64,000 bases of DNA from Pontibacter pudoricolor (GTDB lineage Bacteria > Bacteroidota > Bacteroidia > Cytophagales > Hymenobacteraceae). The position numbers and the translations under genes are program-made. A model generated the notes under the pieces. It made no database searches. It saw nothing but the letters and a program-made list of their open reading frames with translations, and was not told the DNA's origin. Shown piece after piece: positions 6,966 through 16,551 of the stretch. Numbering within the stretch: position 1 is the first letter of the stretch; every line of letters begins with the position of its first letter. Location of the stretch: positions 1,984,001-2,048,000 of the forward strand of contig NZ_CP048106.1 of assembly GCF_010092985.1 (NCBI RefSeq), written 5' to 3'.

Positions 6966-9185
6966 TTTTAACTTGAAATATACAACTGCCAGTGGCGGTA
7001 ACTTTAGCGTTAGTGAGTAATCGCGGCCATGCGATGGCTCTTGCGTTGCCTGCAGCGATCCCTGGTTCTGCACGTTGCTGCCACCGTATTGCTCATCGTC
7101 GGAATTAAAGATTTGTATCCACTCGCCACCATGCGGTACGCCTAACCTGTAATGCTCGTGCACGATCGGTGTGAAGTTGCATACTATAAAAATATTCTCT
7201 TTGGGATCTTTGCCTTTCCGCAGGAAACTGATCACGCTGTTGTGCGCATCCTGGAAATCGATCCACTCAAAACCACTGCTATCGAAGCTAAGCTCGTAAA
7301 GGGCCGGCTCCTGTTGGTATAGTTTGTTCAGTTGCTGCAACATACGCTGCACGCCACTGTGGTAGTTGTACTGCAACAGATGCCAGTCCAGGCTGCTGTC
7401 GTGGTTCCATTCGGTGCTTTGGGCAAGTTCGCCGCCCATAAACAGCAGTTTGGTGCCAGGGTGAGCATACATGTAACTATAAAGCGAACGCAGGTTAGCG
7501 AATTGCTGCCACTCATCGCCTGGCATCTTACGGATAAGCGAGCCTTTACCATGCACCACTTCGTCATGCGAGAGCGGCAGCATGAACCGTTCGGAGAAAG
7601 CGTAAATGATACTAAACGTGATCTCGCCCTGGTGATGCTTGCGGTAGATCGGATCTTTAGAGAAGTAATCCAGCGTATCGTGCATCCAGCCCATCATCCA
7701 TTTCATATCAAACCCAAGACCACCATCATTTACCTTACCTGTTACGGCCGGCCAGGCAGTAGACTCTTCGGCTATAGTTTGCACATCCGGGTATTTCTCG
7801 TGCACAGCCTGGTTAAAGTCTTTGATAAGTGAAATGGCTTCCAGATTTTCGCGGCCGCCGTGCTCATTTGGTATCCACTCCCCTTCTTTGCGGCTATAGT
7901 CTAAGTACAGCATCGAGGCCACAGCATCTACTCTAAGCCCATCCACATGGTATTTATCAAGCCAGAAAAGCGCGTTGCTGATCAGGAAGGAGCGCACCTC
8001 GTTGCGGCCATAGTTAAAGATGTAGCTTTTCCAGTCCGGGTGGTAGCCTTTGCGCGGGTCGGCGTGCTCGTACAGGTGCGTGCCATCAAAATACGCCAGG
8101 CCATGCTCATCCGAAGGGAAGTGCGACGGCACCCAGTCCAGGATCACACCGATGCCGTGCTGGTGAAGTACATCAATCAGGTGCATGAGCTCCTGCGGCG
8201 AACCGTACACACTGGCTGCAGCAAAATAACCGGTAACCTGGTATCCCCAACTACCCATAAACGGATGATGCATGACCGGCATAAACTCCACATGCGTAAA
8301 GCCCATTTCCTTTACATATTGCGGCAGCTCTTCGGCCAGTTCATGGTAAGTTAGTGGGCGGTTGTTGTCTTCGGGCCTACGCCGCCAGGAGCCTAAATGC
8401 ACTTCATACACACTCATCGGCTGCGCCTGCCCGGCTATCGTTTTACGGCGCTCCATCCACTCGTTGTCCTTCCACTCATATTTCAGGTCGCAGATGCGGG
8501 ATGCGGTTTGTGGTGGCTTTTCACGGGCAAAGGCAAACGGGTCGCTCTTTTCTACATGGTATAAGTTGTAATTGGATTTGATGTGGTATTTGTATAGCTC
8601 GCCGCCCGTCAGGTCTGGTATAAAACCTTCCCATATGCCGGACCCATCTTCCCGGACTTTTAAACTATGGCTGTCGCGGTTCCAGTGGTTAAAGTCGCCG
8701 ATTACGGTAACATGTTCTGCGTTCGGTGCCCACACCGCAAAGTAAGTCCCTTTCAACCCGGCATGCTCCATGCAATGCGCGCCCATTTTATCATAAAGCG
8801 TAAAATGGCGGCCTTCTTTAAACAGGTAAACATCAAACTCAGTGAAACGGCTGATATCGTAATAGACAGCGCGCTTTTCCTGCGGAACTATAGTTTGCGA
8901 AGATGCTATAGTTGTCGTACCTGCTGCTTTCTTGGCAGCCCGTACCTTTGGGGCAGGAGTAAGATCGGTCGTTTCTACAGGTATAGCTTTGGTACGTATT
9001 CTCTTCGGCTTTTCAACAGTCGGTATACCTTCAGGTACAGGCGCTTCCGTTACTGGTGACCCCATTTCTGCAGCCAGATCTGCCTTTCTGGGGCGGCCAC
9101 GCTTAGGCGAAGCAGCACTGCCTGCATCAGTCAATGGTGTAGTTAAGTTTGTTTCCGGTGCTTTCTCTTGCTTTCTCTTAGCCAT
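6960..9185 (-). CDS. glgB: 1,4-alpha-glucan branching enzyme with N-terminal AT-hook-like tail
   Basis: 741 aa. It forms alpha-1,6 branches in glycogen-like glucan in the cytoplasm. A CBM48 domain lies at about 130-225, then a GH13 barrel with nucleophile D420 (DGLRVD), acid/base E473 (IAEEST) and the third Asp in LPLSHDEVVHGKGS. The first ~108 residues are an extra basic, Pro/Ala/Thr-rich tail with KRGRPRK (28-34), a textbook AT-hook core, and a second basic patch PKRIRTK (60-66). This is the last gene of a minus-strand run glgE, treS-mak, glgB; its start overlaps the treS end by 8 bases, implying coupled translation. Function is sure; the purpose of the tail is not. Confidence 0.95.
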   Translation of the reverse strand: MAKRKQEKAPETNLTTPLTDAGSAASPKRGRPRKADLAAEMGSPVTEAPVPEGIPTVEKPKRIRTKAIPVETTDLTPAPKVRAAKKAAGTTTIASSQTIVPQEKRAVYYDISRFTEFDVYLFKEGRHFTLYDKMGAHCMEHAGLKGTYFAVWAPNAEHVTVIGDFNHWNRDSHSLKVREDGSGIWEGFIPDLTGGELYKYHIKSNYNLYHVEKSDPFAFAREKPPQTASRICDLKYEWKDNEWMERRKTIAGQAQPMSVYEVHLGSWRRRPEDNNRPLTYHELAEELPQYVKEMGFTHVEFMPVMHHPFMGSWGYQVTGYFAAASVYGSPQELMHLIDVLHQHGIGVILDWVPSHFPSDEHGLAYFDGTHLYEHADPRKGYHPDWKSYIFNYGRNEVRSFLISNALFWLDKYHVDGLRVDAVASMLYLDYSRKEGEWIPNEHGGRENLEAISLIKDFNQAVHEKYPDVQTIAEESTAWPAVTGKVNDGGLGFDMKWMMGWMHDTLDYFSKDPIYRKHHQGEITFSIIYAFSERFMLPLSHDEVVHGKGSLIRKMPGDEWQQFANLRSLYSYMYAHPGTKLLFMGGELAQSTEWNHDSSLDWHLLQYNYHSGVQRMLQQLNKLYQQEPALYELSFDSSGFEWIDFQDAHNSVISFLRKGKDPKENIFIVCNFTPIVHEHYRLGVPHGGEWIQIFNSDDEQYGGSNVQNQGSLQATQEPSHGRDYSLTLKLPPLAVVYFKLKG

Positions 9186-12100
9186 TCTGATACTTTTTCA
9201 TGATGTACTTAATGCCCCGGATCGGAATAAGCACCCAGTCCGGACGATTGTTCAGTTCATATCCTAACTCATAGATCGCTTTCTCCAGCAGGTAGGTCTC
9301 CATTAATATCTCAAAGTCTTCTTCCTTACCAGGCACTATGCCGGTGCCCATTGTTTTGTCAAGGTAGCAGTGCATAAAGAAGTTGCTGGCGTAATGATAC
9401 CACTGCTCCGCCCACTCTTCCAGGTAGCCGTCCTCTTTTCTTGCAGAGTCCTGCTGAAACAGGGCGTTGTAAGCAGCATAATGGAACGAACGGATCATGC
9501 CGGCAACATCGCGCAGCGGCGAACGCTTGAGTCTTCGCTCGCTGAAAGAGCGTGCCGGCTCTCCTTCAAAATCTATGATAATGAAATCCTTGCCTGTGAA
9601 CAGCACCTGACCCAGGTGGTAATCGCCATGTGTGCGTATCTTGAGCGTGTCTATTTTATGAGAGAAGATGCGTTTCAGGCGATCGAGGATCTCCGAACGC
9701 ATGTTAAGCACTTCTTCGGCTTCGGCACGCACGCTGTCCGGCAGTTTTGGTAGGTGCTTGCGCAGGCTATCAAAGTTACTGCGCACCAGCGATGTAAGCG
9801 ACGAATACAACGACCGCTGGTAATGCAGCGAAAAATCTTCCGGGGCAAAATCCCGCAGCTCGCGCATAGACGCCAGCGCCAGGTGCATTTCCGCAGTGCG
9901 CAGCCCCAGTAGTTCTATCCTGTTCACCGAAGCACCGCCCAGCTGCATCTGCACAGGCTCCGGGGCATCCGAAAATGCTACCGGACGCGACAGTGTACCT
10001 ATAGTTGCAACAGGCTTTATGCGTTCGCTCTGTGTTTCGATTCGCTCAAAAAAGCGCTTCAGTGAATCCTCCATATTCTCCCAGGCATCCCCCTGGTTGG
10101 GTACCAGTTCCTGTAACATGGCCAGCACCATCGGCGGAGCACCGGGTGTCTGGTGCTCCAGCGCTCCCATAAACTTGGGCACCTGCGGGAAATTAACAAT
10201 GTCTGTCAGCGCCTGAACTACTTCCACATCCGGGTTCAGGGCGCGGTCAAGCTTACGGTATATCTTCAGGAAGAACTGGCTGTCGTAAACTATAGATGTG
10301 TTGCTTTGCTCCGCACTCAGTATCTTAGAAGTTAATATTGTGTCGCGCAGCGCCTGTCCTACCTGGTTATGGCTGTGGCCGACCAGTTCGGCTTCATCGC
10401 CGGCACGTAATCGGCGGCGTCTGGCTATTAGCTGCAGCAACAACTGCCGGAACTCCTCCCAGTAAAGGGCATCATACAAAATGCCTTCCTGCCCATTTTG
10501 CACCACCCTGGCTATTACGCTTGCCGGCTGGCTGGTTATCAGGTCCTGTTCCTGCTCTTTCGGCATAAAAGCAATCGGCAACTGGTAGAGCTCCGGCAGG
10601 CCTTCGTTATAGTTTACTTCAATTAAAAGGATGGCTGCGCCGGTATTACCAACCAGCAACGGTATGTTTTCGATGATCTGCATGCGCTGCACCGTACGGG
10701 CTTTGCCCCCAAACCAGCGGCGGTTCAGGATGTAAGGCGGCAGTACTCTGTTCTCCAGTTGGCGAAGCATGTTCTGTGGCAGGCGGTGCTGCAGCGGAGC
10801 TATCTCCATAACCGGATGCTGCATGTCCAGTACCTGCTGTGCCGAAACGTCCTGTGGCTGTAGTTCAAACCAGTAATAGCCATGCGCTCCTACTGTAAAC
10901 AGGTATGCATCTTCTTTTATACCCGGGAATTTGTTTTTACTGAACACTTCACGGGGCGTATAGCCTTTAAACTCCTGCAGGTCCAGCTCCACGGCTTCCG
11001 GGAAGCGCGACAGGTTGGCAATGACCAGGATGTTCTCGTCCTCATAAGAGCGGATAAAGGCCAGCACTTTGGAGTTAGCCGGGTTAAGGAATTTTATACT
11101 GCCCCGGCCGAAAGCTTTGTAACGCTTGCGCATGTTTATAATGCGGCGCATCCACCACAAGAGCGAACTGCTGTTCTTTTCCTGCGTTTCCACATTCACC
11201 GACTCATACTTGTACTCCGGGTCGATGATAACCGGCAGGTAGAGTTTCTGCGGGTTAGCTGAGGAGAAACCAGCATTGCGGTCCTCGCTCCATTGCATGG
11301 GGGTACGTACACCATCACGGTCACCTAAGTAGAAGTTATCACCCATCCCAATTTCATCGCCATAGTATACTACCGGTGTACCTTTCATGGAGAAGAGCAG
11401 CACATTCATCAGCTCAATTTTATTGCGGTCGTTGCCCAGCAGTGGCGCCAGACGGTGGCGTATACCCAGGTTTATTTTAGCCAGCGGATCGCGGGTGTAT
11501 ACTTTGTACATATAATCCCGCTCTTCGTCGGTTACCATCTCCAGGGTCAGCTCGTCGTGGTTGCGCAGGAACATAGCCCACTGGCAGGTTTCCGGTATTT
11601 CGGGCGTCTGGTCAAAAATATCGATGATCGGGTAACGGTCTTCCATCTTCACCGACATGAACAGGCGCGGCATAATCGGAAAATGGTAGTTCATGTGGCA
11701 CTCATCGCCGTTACCAAAGTAAGAAGCCGAATCCTCAGGCCACATATTCGCCTCTGCTAGCAGCAGTTTACCGGTGTATTTGCTGTCTACGTGGGCACGC
11801 AGCTTTTTCAGGAAATCGTGCGTTTCCGGCAGGTTCTCCCCGTTTGTTCCTTCCCGCTCGAACAGGTAAGGCACGGCATCCAGACGGAAACCATCCACTC
11901 CTAAATCAAGCCAGTAATCCAGCATCTTAAACACTTCTTTCTGTACAACCGGGTTCTCAAAGTTCAGGTCGGGCTGATGGTGGAAAAAGCGGTGCCAGTA
12001 GTATTGTTTTGCTACCGGGTCCCAGGTCCAGTTGCTTGGCTCATAGTCTGTAAATATGATGCGCACATCTTTATACTTGGTCGGGTCGTCGCTCCATACA

Positions 12101-12507
12101 TAATAGTTGCGGTGCGCCGAGCCGGGCTTGGCATGACGCGCCCGCTGAAACCACGGGTGCTGGTCCGAAGTATGGTTAATGACCAACTCGGTAATTACTT
12201 TCAGGCCACGACGGTGCGCTTCTTTTACAAAAAGCTTAAAATCACGCATGTCGCCATAGTTCGGGTTTATGCTATAGTAATCTGCTATGTCGTAGCCGTC
12301 ATCTTTCAGGGGTGACGGGTAGAAGGGCAGCAGCCAGATAGCTGTAACTCCCAGGCTTTCCAGGTAGTCCAGCTTTTGCATCAGCCCTTTAAAATCGCCT
12401 ATCCCGTCACCGCTTCCGTCCTTAAAAGCTTTGATGTGCAGTTCGTAAATAATGGCATCTTTGTACCAGTGAATGTTGTCGTCTAACAGATCTTTGTCCG
12501 CTGCCAT
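9178..12507 (-). CDS. treS: Trehalose synthase (TreS)-maltokinase fusion
   Basis: 1109 aa. Residues 1-550 are a GH13 trehalose synthase that interconverts trehalose and maltose: nucleophile D210 (DGFRLD), acid/base E252 (LLLAEANMW) and D318 (RNHDE). Residues from about 600 to the end are a maltokinase (Mak/Pep2): WFGGKART near 620, H960-G961-D962 of the kinase-like HGDYHLGQV loop, and D979 in IIDFEGE. The fusion couples maltose formation to ATP-dependent maltose-1-phosphate formation, feeding GlgE. Length is normal for TreS-Mak fusions. It lies 18 bases after glgE and overlaps glgB by 8 bases. Confidence 0.95.
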   Translation of the reverse strand: MAADKDLLDDNIHWYKDAIIYELHIKAFKDGSGDGIGDFKGLMQKLDYLESLGVTAIWLLPFYPSPLKDDGYDIADYYSINPNYGDMRDFKLFVKEAHRRGLKVITELVINHTSDQHPWFQRARHAKPGSAHRNYYVWSDDPTKYKDVRIIFTDYEPSNWTWDPVAKQYYWHRFFHHQPDLNFENPVVQKEVFKMLDYWLDLGVDGFRLDAVPYLFEREGTNGENLPETHDFLKKLRAHVDSKYTGKLLLAEANMWPEDSASYFGNGDECHMNYHFPIMPRLFMSVKMEDRYPIIDIFDQTPEIPETCQWAMFLRNHDELTLEMVTDEERDYMYKVYTRDPLAKINLGIRHRLAPLLGNDRNKIELMNVLLFSMKGTPVVYYGDEIGMGDNFYLGDRDGVRTPMQWSEDRNAGFSSANPQKLYLPVIIDPEYKYESVNVETQEKNSSSLLWWMRRIINMRKRYKAFGRGSIKFLNPANSKVLAFIRSYEDENILVIANLSRFPEAVELDLQEFKGYTPREVFSKNKFPGIKEDAYLFTVGAHGYYWFELQPQDVSAQQVLDMQHPVMEIAPLQHRLPQNMLRQLENRVLPPYILNRRWFGGKARTVQRMQIIENIPLLVGNTGAAILLIEVNYNEGLPELYQLPIAFMPKEQEQDLITSQPASVIARVVQNGQEGILYDALYWEEFRQLLLQLIARRRRLRAGDEAELVGHSHNQVGQALRDTILTSKILSAEQSNTSIVYDSQFFLKIYRKLDRALNPDVEVVQALTDIVNFPQVPKFMGALEHQTPGAPPMVLAMLQELVPNQGDAWENMEDSLKRFFERIETQSERIKPVATIGTLSRPVAFSDAPEPVQMQLGGASVNRIELLGLRTAEMHLALASMRELRDFAPEDFSLHYQRSLYSSLTSLVRSNFDSLRKHLPKLPDSVRAEAEEVLNMRSEILDRLKRIFSHKIDTLKIRTHGDYHLGQVLFTGKDFIIIDFEGEPARSFSERRLKRSPLRDVAGMIRSFHYAAYNALFQQDSARKEDGYLEEWAEQWYHYASNFFMHCYLDKTMGTGIVPGKEEDFEILMETYLLEKAIYELGYELNNRPDWVLIPIRGIKYIMKKYQNG

Positions 12508-12525
12508 AGTATCGTTTTATCTTTT

Positions 12526-14550
12526 TTATTCGTGATGGGTGCTTTGATCGGTCGGGAGCCAGGTATCATCCAAATTGTTATGGCCCATGCCGGAATTAGC
12601 TTCTTCTATACGGAAAACATGCACCGGCATTTCATGTGGCCGGAGCTCTACGTAATTCCATTCGTTTTGCCAGGTATACTTGTGATCGGTCAGCAGGTCG
12701 TGCACCATGTATTGCTCACCTTCCGGCAGTTGTAGTTCGCGTATCGGCACCTTCACCCAGCCCGATTGTGTGTGGTACGGGTCCATGTTGGCAACAACTA
12801 TAATCTTGTTCCGCTTAGCGCTGTCCCATTTGGCAAAGCACAGAAGCTGCGGATTATCGGTATCGCCAAAGGCAATGTTCCAGGTAGTTTGCAGGGCCGG
12901 GTTTACCTTTCGTATTTTATTGATGAGGGTGATAACTTCTGAAACCTTGGTCTTTTTGCCCCAGTCCCAGTGCTTCACTTCATACTTTTCGGAGTCGATG
13001 TATTCTTCTTTGCCCGGATACGGCGTACCCATCGAAAACTCATACACCGGACCATACAAGCCATAGTTGGAAGAGAGTGTGGCTGCCAGCACAACCCGCA
13101 TAATGTGGGCCGGCTCACCGCCTTGCTGCAATACTTCCGGTAAAATGTCCGGGGTATTAGGCCAGAAGTTCGGGCGGTAATATTCCCGCATTTCGGTTTG
13201 GGTTAGCTCCGTCAGGTACTCGCGAATCTCCTGCGGTGAGTTGCGCCAGGTAAAGTAAGTATAGGATTGCGTGAAACCGATCTTGCCGAGTCGTTCCATT
13301 ACACGCGGACGTGTAAAGGCTTCGGCCAGGAAAATGACCTGCGGATGTTGCGCCCGCACTTCCCGGATCATCCACTCCCAGAAGTTAAAGGTTTTGGTAT
13401 GCGGATTATCTACCCGGAAAATGTAAACGCCCTGCTCTATCCAGTGTAAAACTATACTTTTAAGCTCCTGCCACAGGTTCTGCCAGTCTTCGGTTTCAAA
13501 GTTTAAAGGCAGCACATCCTGGTATTTTTTCGGTGGGTTCTCGGCGTACTGCACGGTGCCATCCGGTCGCCATTTAAACCACTGCGGATGCGTTTTTACA
13601 TAGGGATGGTCGGGTGAACACTGGATGGCAAAATCAAGCGCTACTTCTATGCCGTGGCTGCGTGCTTCGTGTACAAAGTGCCGGAATTCATCCAGCGTAC
13701 CCAGTTCAGGAAGTATGGATTTATGTCCGCCCTCCTCGGCGCCAATGGCCCACGGCGACCCTGGCTCACCCGGCTCTGCTGTAACGGAGTTATTTTTACC
13801 TTTCCGGAAAGCGCGGCCTATCGGGTGAATGGGTGGCAGGTAGATGGTATCGAAACCCATTTCGGCGATGCGGGGCAACAGCCTGATACAATCCTGAAAA
13901 GTACCATGGCAGTTGGCTTCCAGCGCTGCCGACCGAGGAAAAAATTCGTACCAGGTGCTGAACAGTGCTTTCTGGCGCTCCACATCTACCCGCAGAATTT
14001 TAAAATACCAGGTCACATTCCCCCGCTCACAGCAGGCATTCATCTGGTCGGTTACATCGCGGCTGGTTGCCAGCTCTACGCCATCTGCCGCCGATATATT
14101 GCCACGCAACTGTTGCGCCCATTTGCTTAGCCGTTTCTGCTGACCAGCCTTGGCGGTGGCAGCGGCTTGTTCTATTAACTGCGCGCCAATCTGCAGCTCT
14201 ACGGCAATATCCTGGTTGGCTTCAAACTTTTTGCGAAGCCCTTTCTGCCAAGTATAAAAATGATCTATCCAGCCTTGTAAAGTATACTCGAACATGCCCA
14301 TGGCATCCGGTACAAAGGTGGCCTGCCAGCGGTCGTTACCCAGGAACTGCATGGGTATTTCATTCCATTTCTTTTTTCGGCCATGCCGGTACAGCAACAT
14401 CGCTTTTACCTCGTCGTGGCCGTCTCCAAATATATCCGCTGTTACAGTCAGCCTTTCTCCTACTACCCGTTTTACCGGGTATTGCCCGCAGTTAAGTTCA
14501 GGTTTTACGTTTTCAATGATAACTCTGTGGGTTCCGTCCAGTCCTTCCAT
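12526..14550 (-). CDS. glgE: Alpha-1,4-glucan:maltose-1-phosphate maltosyltransferase
   Basis: 674 aa, the usual GlgE length. It extends alpha-1,4-glucan by transferring maltosyl units from maltose-1-phosphate. An N-terminal beta domain with a helical insert (1-200) precedes the GH13 barrel with YLPPIHPIGRAFRKGKNN (238-254), nucleophile D381 in IFRVDNPHTKTF and acid/base E410 in FLAEAFTRP. It is the first gene of the minus-strand run glgE, treS-mak, glgB, which encodes the GlgE route from trehalose to branched glucan. A divergent promoter with treZ is expected in the 196-base spacer 14551-14746, which also carries a perfect AACTATAGTT (14664-14673). Confidence 0.95.
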   Translation of the reverse strand: MEGLDGTHRVIIENVKPELNCGQYPVKRVVGERLTVTADIFGDGHDEVKAMLLYRHGRKKKWNEIPMQFLGNDRWQATFVPDAMGMFEYTLQGWIDHFYTWQKGLRKKFEANQDIAVELQIGAQLIEQAAATAKAGQQKRLSKWAQQLRGNISAADGVELATSRDVTDQMNACCERGNVTWYFKILRVDVERQKALFSTWYEFFPRSAALEANCHGTFQDCIRLLPRIAEMGFDTIYLPPIHPIGRAFRKGKNNSVTAEPGEPGSPWAIGAEEGGHKSILPELGTLDEFRHFVHEARSHGIEVALDFAIQCSPDHPYVKTHPQWFKWRPDGTVQYAENPPKKYQDVLPLNFETEDWQNLWQELKSIVLHWIEQGVYIFRVDNPHTKTFNFWEWMIREVRAQHPQVIFLAEAFTRPRVMERLGKIGFTQSYTYFTWRNSPQEIREYLTELTQTEMREYYRPNFWPNTPDILPEVLQQGGEPAHIMRVVLAATLSSNYGLYGPVYEFSMGTPYPGKEEYIDSEKYEVKHWDWGKKTKVSEVITLINKIRKVNPALQTTWNIAFGDTDNPQLLCFAKWDSAKRNKIIVVANMDPYHTQSGWVKVPIRELQLPEGEQYMVHDLLTDHKYTWQNEWNYVELRPHEMPVHVFRIEEANSGMGHNNLDDTWLPTDQSTHHE

Positions 14551-14746
14551 GTATGTTTGCTTTGGTCTGTAGTTACTTGCCCGCTACAAATTGGTTACAG
14601 GTAAGTTTATAACATACGGCTAAGTACCGGTAACGATATGCGGGATGTGGTAGCAGTTCCATAAACTATAGTTTGCATTTACTAAAAAGCTACAACCTTA
14701 ACTCCTCAGGCACAGTTAATCCTGCTTAGTAAACTATAGCTGATGT

Positions 14747-16549
14747 ATGGGAATAACAAGAGAGATAGGCGCACATTATGTACCTGAACAGGGCACCACA
14801 TTTACAGTCTGGGCACCGGAAGCAGAACAGGTTGATGGATTGATACACGGAGAAAAGAAAAAAACCATACCGCTTCAGCGCGAGGCATTTGGGTACTGGG
14901 TTGGACTGGCTGAAGACGCGGAACCCGGCACCCGCTATACTTTCAGACTTAATAACGACAAAGAACTCCCGGACCCGGCATCGCAGTCGCAGCCGGAAGG
15001 CGTGCACGAAGCGTCGGAGGTCATAGCCCCAAACTATAGCTGGACCAATCAGAACTGGAAAAACCTGCCGCTGGAAGATTACATTATATACGAGTTGCAT
15101 GTGGGGACTTTTTCAGAAGAAGGCACTTTTGAAGGAGTCATCAACAAACTACCCGAGCTGCTGGATCTGGGAATAACGGCTATTGAGATCATGCCGGTAG
15201 CACAGTTTCCGGGCAACCGCAACTGGGGCTACGATGGTGTTTACCCCTTTGCTGCGCAGGATAGTTATGGCGGAGCGAAAGGACTGAAAAAGCTGGTAGA
15301 TGCCTGCCATGCTGCAGGAATAGCCGTATTGCTGGATGTAGTGTATAACCACCTTGGTCCTGATGGAAATTACCTGAATGAATACGGTCCCTATTTTACC
15401 GAAAAATATAACACTCCCTGGGGCGCTGCCCTGAACTTTGACGATGCCCACTCAGACCATGTGCGTAATTTTTTTATCCAGAATGCATTGATGTGGCTGC
15501 GCGATTTCCATATAGATGCCCTGCGCCTGGATGCCGTGCACGCCATACTCGACACCGGGGCCAAACACTTTTTGCAGGAACTTCAGGAACACGTAAACCA
15601 CCTGCAGGAGCAGCAGAATCAAACCTATTACCTGATTGCAGAAAGTGACCTGAACGACGTTCGCCTGATAAACCCATTGGAGCAGGGCGGCTATGGCTTG
15701 GCAGCGCAGTGGATGGATGATTACCACCATGTCATCCATACCATGGTTACCGGCGAAACGGAAGGTTACTATGCTGATTTCGGAAAACCGGAGCACCTGG
15801 TAAAAGCCCTGAAACACTCATTCATTTACAATGGCCTGTTTTCGGAGTACCGTAAAAGAACGATAGGAAGCGATGCAACTATAAACCCTGCCAAACAATT
15901 TGTAGTCTGCTCCCAAAACCACGACCAGGTGGGCAACCGTATGCTGGGCGAGCGCCTGACACAGCTTGTTTCCTTTGAAATGCTGAAACCCATTGCAGCA
16001 CTTGTAATCCTGTCTCCTTACACGCCAATGTTGTTTATGGGCGAAGAATACGGCGAAGAAAACCCGTTCCAGTTTTTTGTAAGCCACACCGACAAGGACC
16101 TGATAGAGGCAGTGCGCAAAGGCCGGACAGATGAATTCAGGGCCTTTGCATGGCAGGGTGAAGCTCCGGACCCGCAGTCAGAAGAGACCTTTAACCGCTC
16201 TAAATTAAAGCACAACTATAAGAACAGTGAAAAGCATAACCAGCTGCGTGAGTTTTACAAAGCGCTTATCCAACTCCGGAAATCTATAGTTAAAAAGCTC
16301 AGCAAAGAGCACCTGGAAGCAACATTGAACGAACAGGAAACGGTGCTGGACTTTACCCATACTTCGGCTGGTATTCGCTGCATCATCAACTTCGGAAAGG
16401 AGTCGCAAACTATAGCGGATGACCTGAGAAACTGGAAGCTTATACTTGACTCTGCGGATGAGAAATGGGCCGGACCGGGTAGCAACTATAGTTCTGAAAA
16501 TACCATTCTGCCACCTGAGTCCGTAGTAGTACTTCAGGCAAGCAGATAG
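14747..16549 (+). CDS. treZ: Malto-oligosyltrehalose trehalohydrolase
   Basis: 600 aa. It releases trehalose from the maltooligosyl-trehalose made by TreY. An N-terminal CBM48-like domain (TTFTVWAPEAEQV) is followed by a GH13 barrel with MPVAQFPGNRNWGYDGV, nucleophile Asp in ALRLDAVHAI, acid/base Glu in LIAESDLND and Asp in SQNHDQVGNR, all intact. The family-specific QWMDDYHHV segment is present. It is the first gene of a tight plus-strand operon treZ, GH57, treY, malQ (gaps of 2 and 1 bases, then a 4-base overlap). Another ATG lies 4 bases upstream but out of frame. Confidence 0.95.
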   Translation: MGITREIGAHYVPEQGTTFTVWAPEAEQVDGLIHGEKKKTIPLQREAFGYWVGLAEDAEPGTRYTFRLNNDKELPDPASQSQPEGVHEASEVIAPNYSWTNQNWKNLPLEDYIIYELHVGTFSEEGTFEGVINKLPELLDLGITAIEIMPVAQFPGNRNWGYDGVYPFAAQDSYGGAKGLKKLVDACHAAGIAVLLDVVYNHLGPDGNYLNEYGPYFTEKYNTPWGAALNFDDAHSDHVRNFFIQNALMWLRDFHIDALRLDAVHAILDTGAKHFLQELQEHVNHLQEQQNQTYYLIAESDLNDVRLINPLEQGGYGLAAQWMDDYHHVIHTMVTGETEGYYADFGKPEHLVKALKHSFIYNGLFSEYRKRTIGSDATINPAKQFVVCSQNHDQVGNRMLGERLTQLVSFEMLKPIAALVILSPYTPMLFMGEEYGEENPFQFFVSHTDKDLIEAVRKGRTDEFRAFAWQGEAPDPQSEETFNRSKLKHNYKNSEKHNQLREFYKALIQLRKSIVKKLSKEHLEATLNEQETVLDFTHTSAGIRCIINFGKESQTIADDLRNWKLILDSADEKWAGPGSNYSSENTILPPESVVVLQASR

Positions 16550-16551
16550 AT

